Shown in pieces: positions 57,464 through 64,000 of a DNA stretch of 64,000 bases. A program made the position numbers and the translations under genes. Under the pieces are notes generated by a model, which did not search any database, was not told the origin of the DNA, and was given only the letters and a program-made list of their open reading frames with translations. Where the stretch lies: assembly GCF_010727475.1 (NCBI RefSeq), contig NZ_AP022567.1:930001-994000 (forward strand), given 5' to 3'. The stretch's first letter is position 1. Each line of letters begins with the position of its first letter. The stretch is from Mycolicibacterium mageritense. Its GTDB lineage: Bacteria; Actinomycetota; Actinomycetes; Mycobacteriales; Mycobacteriaceae.

Positions 57464-59803
57464 GTGTCTGACGTGCAGGGAGACCAGTTGGTGGCGCCGG
57501 TTTTGCCGGGCGGTGGGGTGTTGCCGTTCGCGCCGGTCCCGTCGGGCAGCATCGCGGGCCGCACGCTGCAGGAGTCCACGTACAGCCCGCGGCCCGTACC
57601 CAAGCGCCTGCACGACGACTCGCCCAACATCGTCATCGTGCTCATCGACGACGCGGGGCCCGGGCTGCCCTCGACGTTCGGCGGCGAGGTGACCACCTCG
57701 ACACTCGACCGCATCTGCGCTGAAGGCGTGTCCTACAACCGCTTTCACACCACGGCGATGTGCTCCCCCACCCGGGCTTCGCTGCTCACGGGCCGCAATC
57801 ACCACGAGATCGGCAACGGCCAGATCGCCGAACTGGCCAACGACTGGGACGGCTACGCCGGCAAGATCCCGCGATCCAGCGCCACCGTCGCCGAGATCCT
57901 CAAGCAGTACGGCTATGCGACGTCGGCATTCGGCAAGTGGCACAACACCCCTGCGGAGGAGACCACGGCGGCCGGGCCGTTCGAGAACTGGCCCACCGGC
58001 CTGGGATTCGAGTACTTCTACGGCTTCCTGGCCGGGGAGGCGTCGCAGTACGAGCCGAACCTGGTGCGCAACACCACCGTGGTGCCGCCGCCGAGGACGC
58101 CCGAAGAGGGCTACCACCTGTCCGAGGATCTGGCCGACGACGCCATCTCGTGGCTGCGCAGGCACAAGGCGTTCAACGCCGACAAGCCGTTCTTCATGTA
58201 CTGGGCCAGCGGGTGCCTGCACGGCCCGCACCACATCATGAAGGAATGGGCGGACAAGTACGCGGGCAAGTTCGACGACGGCTGGGACGCCTACCGGCAG
58301 CGGGTTTTCGAACGCGCCAAGGACAAGGGCTGGATTCCGCAGGACTGTGCGCTTACCGAACGCGATCCGCAGCTCGCGGCCTGGGACGACATCCCGGAGG
58401 ACGAGAAGCCGTTCCAGCGCCGCCTCATGGAGGTCGCCGCCGGGTACGCCGAGCACGTCGACGTCCAGGTGGGCCGCATCGCCGACGAACTCGAATCGTT
58501 GGGCTACTCCGACAACACCCTGTTCTTCTACATCTGGGGTGACAACGGCTCGTCCGGCGAAGGCCAGAACGGCACGATCGCCGAGCTGTTGGCGCAGAAC
58601 GGGATTCCCACCACTGTGCGCCAGCACATCGATGCGCTTGACGAGCTCGGCGGCCTCGACGTCCTGGGGTCTCCGCTGGTCGACAACCAGTACCACGCAG
58701 CGTGGGCCTGGGCGGGCAGCACGCCGTACAAGGGCATGAAGCTGCTCGCTTCGCATCTCGGCGGCACGCGTAACCCCATGGCGGTGCGGTGGCCCGCCCG
58801 GATCAACGCCGACACCGCACCGCGCGATGTGTTCCTGCACTGCAACGACGTGGTGCCGACCATCTACGACGTCGTCGGCATCGCGCCGCCGCAGGTGGTC
58901 AACGGAGAGCCCCAGATGCCGCTCGCGGGAGCCAGTTTCGCCCGCACCCTCGGCGACCGAAATGCACCCGGTGGCAAGAAGACCCAGTACTTCGAGATCA
59001 TGGGCAGCCGCGGCATCTACCACGACGGCTGGATGGCGTCGGCCCGCGGTCCTCGGTTGCCGTGGGTGCCGGGACAACCGCCGGGCATCGCCACCTGGAC
59101 GCCCGACAACGACACGTGGGAGCTCTACCACCTCGACGAAGACTGGTCGCAGGAAAACGATCTCGCCGACCAGATGCCCGACAAGCTCGCCCAGATGCGG
59201 GAGATGTTCATCGTCGAAGCCGCCCGCAATGCCGTGCTGCCCATCGGTGGCGGTCTGTGGGTTCCGGTCTATCATCCCGAGCTGCGCATCGCCCCGCCGT
59301 ACCAGGAGTGGGAATTCTCGGGCGACACGGTCCGGATGCCGGAGTTCTGCGCGCCGGCGCTCGGCAACAAGAACAACGTCGTCACCATCGACGTCGACAT
59401 TCCAGCCAATGCCAACGGGGTGCTGTACGCCCTCGGCGCGGCGGCGGGCGGGCTGACGTTGTACATGGACGAGGGCTACCTCTGCTACGAGTACAACCTG
59501 TTCATCTTGGCGCGCACCAAGATCCGGTCAGAGACCAAGGTTCCGCCCGGCCGGGCGAAGCTCACCGTGACGACCCGGTACGCGGATCCGCGTCCAGCCG
59601 GGCCGCTCGACATCACCGTGGCCCGCAACGGCGAAACGCTTGCCAGCGGCCAGGTTCCGGTCAGCGCGCCGCTGTTGTTCACGGCCAACGACTGCCTCGA
59701 CATCGGGACGTGCCTCGGCTCGCCGGTATCCCTCGACTACCGCGAACGTGCACCGTTCCCGTTCGAAGGCCACATCCACCGCGTCCACGTCGCCTACACC
59801 TAA
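57464..59803 (+). CDS. Arylsulfatase-type sulfatase
   Basis: A 779-residue sulfatase that hydrolyses sulfate esters. SPNIVIVLIDDAGPG gives the metal-binding Asp pair. Cys100 in MCSPTRASLLTGR is the residue converted to formylglycine, within the CxPxR signature. AFGKWHN and the WGDNGSSGEGQNG region supply further metal and active-site ligands. A C-terminal beta domain of about 180 residues follows. No signal peptide is evident. GTG at 57464 has AAAGGAG upstream; an in-frame ATG at 57437 is possible. It is divergent from an AraC regulator and followed by a DUF1254 lipoprotein gene. The natural substrate is unknown. Confidence 0.92.
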   Translation: MSDVQGDQLVAPVLPGGGVLPFAPVPSGSIAGRTLQESTYSPRPVPKRLHDDSPNIVIVLIDDAGPGLPSTFGGEVTTSTLDRICAEGVSYNRFHTTAMCSPTRASLLTGRNHHEIGNGQIAELANDWDGYAGKIPRSSATVAEILKQYGYATSAFGKWHNTPAEETTAAGPFENWPTGLGFEYFYGFLAGEASQYEPNLVRNTTVVPPPRTPEEGYHLSEDLADDAISWLRRHKAFNADKPFFMYWASGCLHGPHHIMKEWADKYAGKFDDGWDAYRQRVFERAKDKGWIPQDCALTERDPQLAAWDDIPEDEKPFQRRLMEVAAGYAEHVDVQVGRIADELESLGYSDNTLFFYIWGDNGSSGEGQNGTIAELLAQNGIPTTVRQHIDALDELGGLDVLGSPLVDNQYHAAWAWAGSTPYKGMKLLASHLGGTRNPMAVRWPARINADTAPRDVFLHCNDVVPTIYDVVGIAPPQVVNGEPQMPLAGASFARTLGDRNAPGGKKTQYFEIMGSRGIYHDGWMASARGPRLPWVPGQPPGIATWTPDNDTWELYHLDEDWSQENDLADQMPDKLAQMREMFIVEAARNAVLPIGGGLWVPVYHPELRIAPPYQEWEFSGDTVRMPEFCAPALGNKNNVVTIDVDIPANANGVLYALGAAAGGLTLYMDEGYLCYEYNLFILARTKIRSETKVPPGRAKLTVTTRYADPRPAGPLDITVARNGETLASGQVPVSAPLLFTANDCLDIGTCLGSPVSLDYRERAPFPFEGHIHRVHVAYT

Positions 59804-59879
59804 ACCCCACAACACTCCGGCCCGGCCTCCGTCGGGAGGCCATACCGTCATGCCGGAATCAAGAGAGGAAACACTTTTC

Positions 59880-61322
59880 GTGAACAGTCGACATCGGGTG
59901 GCCAGGCGGCTGGTCGCCTTGGGTGCCGCGCTGGCCGTGCTCGCGACGTCGGCGTGCTCGCCGTCAACGCCGGAGAAGCCCGCCGAATCCGGACAGCTGA
60001 CGCCCGACGAAGCCAAAGCCATTGCGCTGGATGCCTATGTCTACGGCTACTCGCTTGTCACCGTCGAGATGACGCGCCGCGTGATGACCAATGTCGAGAA
60101 GGTGGACGGTCCCCGCGCACCGATGGGTCAGCTGATGCGGATGCGCGAGTACCCCGACGCACAGTTCCGCGACGTCACCGCACCCAACGCAGACACCTTG
60201 TACACCAACGGATTTGTCGACGTCAAAGACGAGCCGTGGGTGCTGAGCCTGCCCGACGCTCACGATCGCTACTACCTGTTCCCGATGCTCGACGGCTACA
60301 CCAACGTGTTCGAAGTTCCCGGCAAACGTACGACCGGCACCGGCCCGCAGACCTACGCGATCACCGGGCCGGGCTGGAAGGGCACCCTGCCGGCAGGCGT
60401 GACGGAGTACAAGTCACCGACCTCGACGGTGTGGCTGCTGGGCCGCATCTACTGCACCGGCACGCCGGAGGACTACGCCGCCGTACACAAGATGCAGGAC
60501 GAGATCTCGCTGGTGCCGTTGAGTTCGTACGGCAAGCCCTACACACCGCCGGCCGGCAAGATCGACCCCGCCATCGACATGAAGACACCGGTCCGCGACC
60601 AGGTCAACAACCTGAGCACCGAGGCCTACTTCGATCTGATGGCCGCCTTGATGAAGGACAACCCGCCGACCGAGGCCGACCGGCCGATCGTGGACAAGAT
60701 GGCGAAGCTCGGCATCGTGCCGGGCGGAAAGTTCGACATCGACAAGCTCGGCTCCGACATCGCGGCGGCCCTGCAGTCGGTGCCTAAGGAGGGCGTCGAG
60801 AAGATCTTGGCCCGGTTCAAGGAACTCGACGACATCAACGGCTGGCGCTTCACCACGCAGACCGGGCAGTACGGCACCGATTACCTGCAGCGCGCGATGA
60901 TCACCTACGTCGGGTTGGGCGCCAATCGGCCGCAGGACGCGATCTATCCGACCTCGGAAGCCGATACCGACGGCAAGGCCTACGACGGCGCCAACAAGTA
61001 CACGGTGCACTTCGACAAGGACCAATTCCCGCCCGTGAACGGCTTCTGGTCATTGACGATGTACGACGAGGGCTACTTCTTCGTCGACAATCCGCTCAAC
61101 CGCTACACCCTGAGCCAGCGAAACACCTTTGTCACCAACCCCGACGGGTCGGTCGACCTCTACCTGCAGCACGACAATCCCGGACCGCAGAAGGAAGCCA
61201 ACTGGCTGCCTGCACCGGCCGGAAAGTTCAACCTCATGCTGCGCCTGTACTGGCCTAAGGAGACGCCGCCGTCAATAATTGACGGTACTTGGAAGCCGCC
61301 GGCCATCACGAAAGTCTCTTGA
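59880..61322 (+). CDS. DUF1254/DUF1214 lipoprotein
   Basis: A 480-residue protein. The N-terminus has a lipoprotein signal (RRLVALGAALAVLATSAC, Cys about residue 22), so it is anchored outside the membrane. DUF1254 follows (DAYVYGYSLVTVEMTRRVMT, APNADTLYTNGFVDV, YYLFPMLDGYTNVFEVPGKR), then a C-terminal DUF1214 (FWSLTMYDEGYFFVDNPLNR, LYLQHDNPGPQKEANWLPAP). The family is widespread but biochemically uncharacterised. GTG at 59880 has AGAGG upstream; ATG 59850 is an alternative. A GGCCTCC/GGAGGCC hairpin (59824-59841) lies between it and the sulfatase gene, so expression may be uncoupled. Confidence 0.85.
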   Translation: MNSRHRVARRLVALGAALAVLATSACSPSTPEKPAESGQLTPDEAKAIALDAYVYGYSLVTVEMTRRVMTNVEKVDGPRAPMGQLMRMREYPDAQFRDVTAPNADTLYTNGFVDVKDEPWVLSLPDAHDRYYLFPMLDGYTNVFEVPGKRTTGTGPQTYAITGPGWKGTLPAGVTEYKSPTSTVWLLGRIYCTGTPEDYAAVHKMQDEISLVPLSSYGKPYTPPAGKIDPAIDMKTPVRDQVNNLSTEAYFDLMAALMKDNPPTEADRPIVDKMAKLGIVPGGKFDIDKLGSDIAAALQSVPKEGVEKILARFKELDDINGWRFTTQTGQYGTDYLQRAMITYVGLGANRPQDAIYPTSEADTDGKAYDGANKYTVHFDKDQFPPVNGFWSLTMYDEGYFFVDNPLNRYTLSQRNTFVTNPDGSVDLYLQHDNPGPQKEANWLPAPAGKFNLMLRLYWPKETPPSIIDGTWKPPAITKVS

Positions 61323-61346
61323 CCGCTCGTCCCTGAGGAGAAACCG

Positions 61347-61622
61347 ATGAAGAAACGCACAGCAGCACTGTTGGCCGCCGCGGCGATGACCGGTGCACCC
61401 CTTGCCATTGCTCCGCTCGCAGTGGCCCCGACCGCCGGCGCAGACATCTGCGCCGGGGCCGGTGGCCGCCACTTCTCCGCAGGCGGCTGCACCAACATCG
61501 CGGGCGACGTCGCGACCGGCGCTGCCATCGCGGCAGCGCACGTCCCCTATGTGCCCGGCGAAATCCCGTGCTACACAGTCGAAGGCGTGCCCTACTTCAC
61601 CCCGCCGGGCGATCCCTGCTAG
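61347..61622 (+). CDS. Small secreted protein with GGCxNIA motif
   Basis: A 91-residue exported protein with a signal peptide (MKKRTAALLAAAAMTGAP, cleavage after AGA). The mature chain starts DICAGAGGRHFSAGGCTNIA and ends in a Cys-containing IPCYTVEGVPYFTPPGDPC. The DICAxAGxR...GGCxNIA segment is shared with the protein at 55539-55856. Four cysteines suggest two disulphides. ATG at 61347 is preceded by GAGGAGAAA. It follows the DUF1254 gene by 24 bases and is likely cotranscribed. Function unknown. Its last 4 bases overlap the convergent DUF222 gene. Confidence 0.75.
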   Translation: MKKRTAALLAAAAMTGAPLAIAPLAVAPTAGADICAGAGGRHFSAGGCTNIAGDVATGAAIAAAHVPYVPGEIPCYTVEGVPYFTPPGDPC

Positions 61623-63503
61623 TACGGCGGCTTGTCGTGCTGGCCGTTGAGTGCGCGTTCGGCGTGTTTGCGTCGGGCGCGTTGGGTGGCGCGGGTGCGG
61701 GTGCGGCGGGGCATGGTGGTGCCGTCGTTGGGGATTCTGGGCCCCGGCGTTGGTAGGGCGGCGGTCGTGGTGTCCCAGTGTGGGAAGAACAGTCCGGCGC
61801 CGGGTTTCTTGACGTAGGTCCGGCCGCTGGGGGTGGTCCATTCCACGGTGCCGTCGGGGTACTGTTTGTCGTGCCAGCCGGCCCAGAAGGTCTTGAGCAG
61901 ATGATGAATCCGGCAGAGACACTTCGTGTTTGACGGGTGCGTGGGGCCACCTGGGTAGGGTTCGGTGTGGTCGACGTCGCAGCGCTCGGCCGGGCGGTCA
62001 CAGCCGGGGAACATGCACGTCATGTCCCGCATCCGCACCCAGGCGGCCAGTTTCGCCGAGGGCCGATACCGCGGCTCGGGCTCCGCACCGGGCGGGTCGA
62101 GGTGTTTGACGGTGGCGCCGGCGGCGATCAGATCGGCCAGCAGCGGGGTGGGAATGACCCCGCCATCGACGACCACCGCGGTCCCCGGCGACCAGGCGGG
62201 CGGGACCGGATTCTCGGCCGGGGACGCGGGCGCGCAGGCGGCAGACCCCGCGGGTTCTGCAGTGCCGGCGGGGATTTCGGATCCTGCGGGGACTTCAGGC
62301 TCGACGGTGTCGGCAGGCTCCACGGCGGGCTCGGCGCTGTCCATCGGCGTCGCGGTGTGCTCGGCAGGGGCCGCGCTGTCCATCGGCTCCGCGGTGTGCT
62401 CGGCAGGGGCCGCACTATCCGGAGGCTCCGCAGCGGGCTCGGCAAGGTCCGCACTATCCGGGGGCTCCGCGCGATCGGCGAGTTCTGTGGTGTCCATGGA
62501 CTCCGCGGCGGGCTCGGCACATCCGGCCGCATCCGCACACTCCGCGGGCTCGACAGGATCGGCAGCATCGGGCTCGTCGGGTTCTGCCGTGTCGGTGGGG
62601 TCGGTGGGGTCGTCGGGTTCTGCCGTGTCGGCCGGGGCCGGGGTGTCCCAGGGGATCGGGTTGGTGTCGTGATCCCCCGGACAGATACCGGTCGGGCTGG
62701 GCGGTGAGCGCGTCGGGATCGGCCAGGATGTAGACCACGGTGTGGGCCGCCCGCGCATCGGCCACCCCCGCGGCCGGACACTCCGGGTTCCCACACCGAC
62801 ACGCCAACGCCTCCCCACCAACAGCGATCACCCCCACCGCATCCGAACGACGCTGCCCCAGCGTGCGCGGATCATCGGCACACACCGCACCGATCACGTG
62901 CGCCACACGCTTCCTCAGGGCCACCGCATCGGCACGCAACAACCGCCCGAAAAACGCCGTGGTCCCGGTGACGTCATCATCCTTGCCGAAACACACATCC
63001 CGCTCGCGGGCCGCCCGCCGGGTGCGGCGCACCGCGCCCGGGTCATGGCGGGTGATCAACGCATCGATGACGCCTTCCAACTTCTCCTTCGACAACACCT
63101 CCCACCCCACGGCGCGCTCGGCCAACCCGGCATCGATCGCGGCCAACGCGTCCGGGTCGTCGACCAGGTGGGTGCGCCAGGTGATCGCCGCGACCATGCG
63201 GGCACTGAGCGCACCACGGGCGAACAGCGCCGCCACCGCCGGCAGCCGGTCCCGCAGGGCCAGCGCCTTGGTCATCTCCGTCGACGCCGCCCGCTGCCCC
63301 ACCCCCATCGCCACAGCCACCTCCGCGGCCGCGGCATCCCAGCCATCACACACCCACCACTGCCGCTCATCACCCTCATCCCCCAACCGCCGGTCAGCCA
63401 ACGCGGCGATCATCGCCAACCGGCGACACGCCGCGGCCGCCTCCGCGCGAGTCTCCGCCTCGATCCCGGCCACCAGGGCCGCATCATCGAGGTCTTCGAA
63501 CAT
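61619..63503 (-). pseudogene. DUF222-HNH endonuclease (13E12 repeat family), frameshifted
   Basis: One gene in two frames. From ATG 63503 (MFEDLDDAALVAGIEAETRA) the first frame encodes the DUF222 domain to ILADPDALTAQPDRYLSG. The second frame takes over at DHDTNPIPWDTP and encodes a long acidic Ala/Pro/Glu/Asp linker and a complete HNH domain (CMFPGCDRPAERCDVDHTEP, NTKCLCRIHH) to the stop at 61619. The frames meet at a run of five C (62674-62678 on + strand). The span is 1885 bases, exactly one more than a multiple of three, so a single inserted base explains it. It may be a real disruption, slippage site or sequence error. This family resembles homing-type mobile nucleases. Confidence 0.82.
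62320..62470 (-). repeat. About 39-bp tandem repeats encoding a 13-residue acidic unit
   Basis: Three clear 39-bp copies start at 62352, 62391 and 62430, with a partial copy before them, inside the linker of the DUF222-HNH gene. They encode variants of AEPMDSAAPAEHT. The unit length keeps the reading frame, so copy-number change would only alter linker length. Confidence 0.75.
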
Positions 63504-63624
63504 GTGTTTGATTCTCCCAGCCACCCCCGACCCCGCACCACCCGAAAACCCCAGCCTGGGGATGAAAACCAACCTGGGGACAACGCCCGAAAAATGTCAC
63601 ACCCACGTGGTAGGCGGGCCGAAT

Positions 63625-63638
63625 TAGAACGTGTTTCA
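63625..63638. promoter_or_regulatory. KstR-type operator upstream of SDR gene
   Basis: TAGAACGTGTTTCA fits the consensus TnnAACnnGTTnnA. It lies 65 bases upstream of the GTG of the SDR gene and within the 199-bp gap to the divergent DUF222 gene, in position to control the SDR gene. Confidence 0.6.
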
Positions 63639-63702
63639 GAAAGCCGCCCGCGGACCCATCGCGCACTGCTAGCGTGACCCCGACAAGCCGAATGGAGCAC
63701 AC

Positions 63703-64000
63703 GTGATTCTGGACAGATTCCGACTCGACGATCAGGTGGCGATCGTCACCGGAGCGGGCCGCGGTTTGGGTGCCGCGATTGCGCTCGCATTCGCCGAAGC
63801 CGGTGCGGACGTGGTGATTGCGGCCCGCACCAAGAGCCAACTCGATGACGTGGCCGGGCAGATCCAGGCCGCAGGCCGGCGCGCGCACGTCGTGGTTGCC
63901 GATCTCGCCCACCCCGAGGACACCGCGGCACTCGCGGCGGCCGCGAACGAGGCATTCGGCAAACTAGACATCGTCGTCAACAACGTCGGCGGAACTATGC
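63703..64000 (+). CDS. SDR family oxidoreductase, N-terminal part (cut by window edge)
   Basis: The first 99 codons of a classical short-chain dehydrogenase are inside the window. [20 protein letters not shown] contains the TGAGRGLG cofactor loop; [11 protein letters not shown] follows the second strand (NADP-type Arg) and [13 protein letters not shown] carries the NNxG motif. The Ser-Tyr-Lys catalytic residues lie beyond the edge. The GTG at 63703 begins 64 bases after a KstR-type box, suggesting a role in steroid or lipid catabolism (inference). It may correspond to the SDR Rv0927c (recollection). Confidence 0.8.
   Translation, partial: MILDRFRLDDQVAIVTGAGRGLGAAIALAFAEAGADVVIAARTKSQLDDVAGQIQAAGRRAHVVVADLAHPEDTAALAAAANEAFGKLDIVVNNVGGTM

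Noticed and set aside
57386..59275. Open frame of about 630 codons on the minus strand
   Set aside because: It is antisense to the sulfatase gene, whose motifs are unambiguous; it is Arg/Val/His-rich without domain signals.

Overview
This 64 kb window is high-G+C actinobacterial chromosome and reads as a fast-growing, environmental mycobacterium of the Mycolicibacterium smegmatis type. The evidence is the set of mycobacterial families present (LigD and Ku, GAF-ANTAR, DUF5994, DUF5709, DUF222/HNH of the 13E12 type, a hemophore-like protein, KstR-type operators, many fadE, SDR and F420-type oxidoreductases) and a gene order that, as I recall it, follows the M. tuberculosis interval ku-ligD-...-fpg2-SDR-pgi (Rv0937c to Rv0946c) with many insertions. 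Species assignment is an inference; no search was run.

Region by region. 1-9.2 kb: the start of an acyltransferase-3 membrane protein, a succinate-semialdehyde-type aldehyde dehydrogenase, pgi, a secreted collagen-like repeat protein, an intergenic block of repeated stem-loops, an MFS-SDR pair and a CoA-transferase/methylmalonyl-CoA decarboxylase pair. 9.2-16 kb: an Fpg/Nei-family glycosylase, a FUSC membrane protein, a small membrane protein with cobF, an AurF-like diiron protein coupled to a degenerate monooxygenase/DUF4873 protein, and an MFS carrier. 16-20.7 kb: a signalling block with a receiver-less CheB, a STAS plus HATPase protein, a CheR-coiled-coil-PAS protein, a coiled-coil-like protein and a GAF-ANTAR regulator, with no chemoreceptor or flagellar gene. 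20.9-24.7 kb: an F420-type oxidoreductase behind a KstR box, a ROK regulator divergent from an MFS carrier, and an acidic DUF5709 protein.

24.9-30.6 kb looks like an accessory island. Parts are visibly less G+C-rich. It carries DUF5994, a cold-shock gene remnant, a transglutaminase-like protein and three genes coupled by GTGA overlaps (GT4 glycosyltransferase, alpha-helical putative glycan enzyme, GH130 glycosidase/phosphorylase), then a leaderless zinc-ribbon mini-gene. 30.7-38.8 kb: an acyl-CoA dehydrogenase divergent from a TetR regulator, a small secreted protein with a strong intrinsic terminator, a DUF222 remnant, a second acyl-CoA dehydrogenase, a tartrate-dehydrogenase-type enzyme, VOC, HhH and RNase HI genes, an ABM monooxygenase and a PrpF-family isomerase.

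39-51.4 kb: a MatC-like carboxylate carrier and LysR regulator, then ligD placed nine bases downstream of a SorC-regulated ABC transporter operon (regulator, binding protein, two permeases, ATPase). A mannitol-dehydrogenase/PfkB-kinase operon is divergent from it. Together these form a polyol uptake and catabolism locus whose last gene is an NHEJ ligase. 51.4-64 kb: a MocR/PNPOx-like divergent pair, ku with a Lys-rich tail, several small secreted proteins, a hemophore-like gene, an AraC regulator divergent from an arylsulfatase, a DUF1254 lipoprotein, a frameshifted DUF222-HNH gene and the start of an SDR behind a second KstR-type box.
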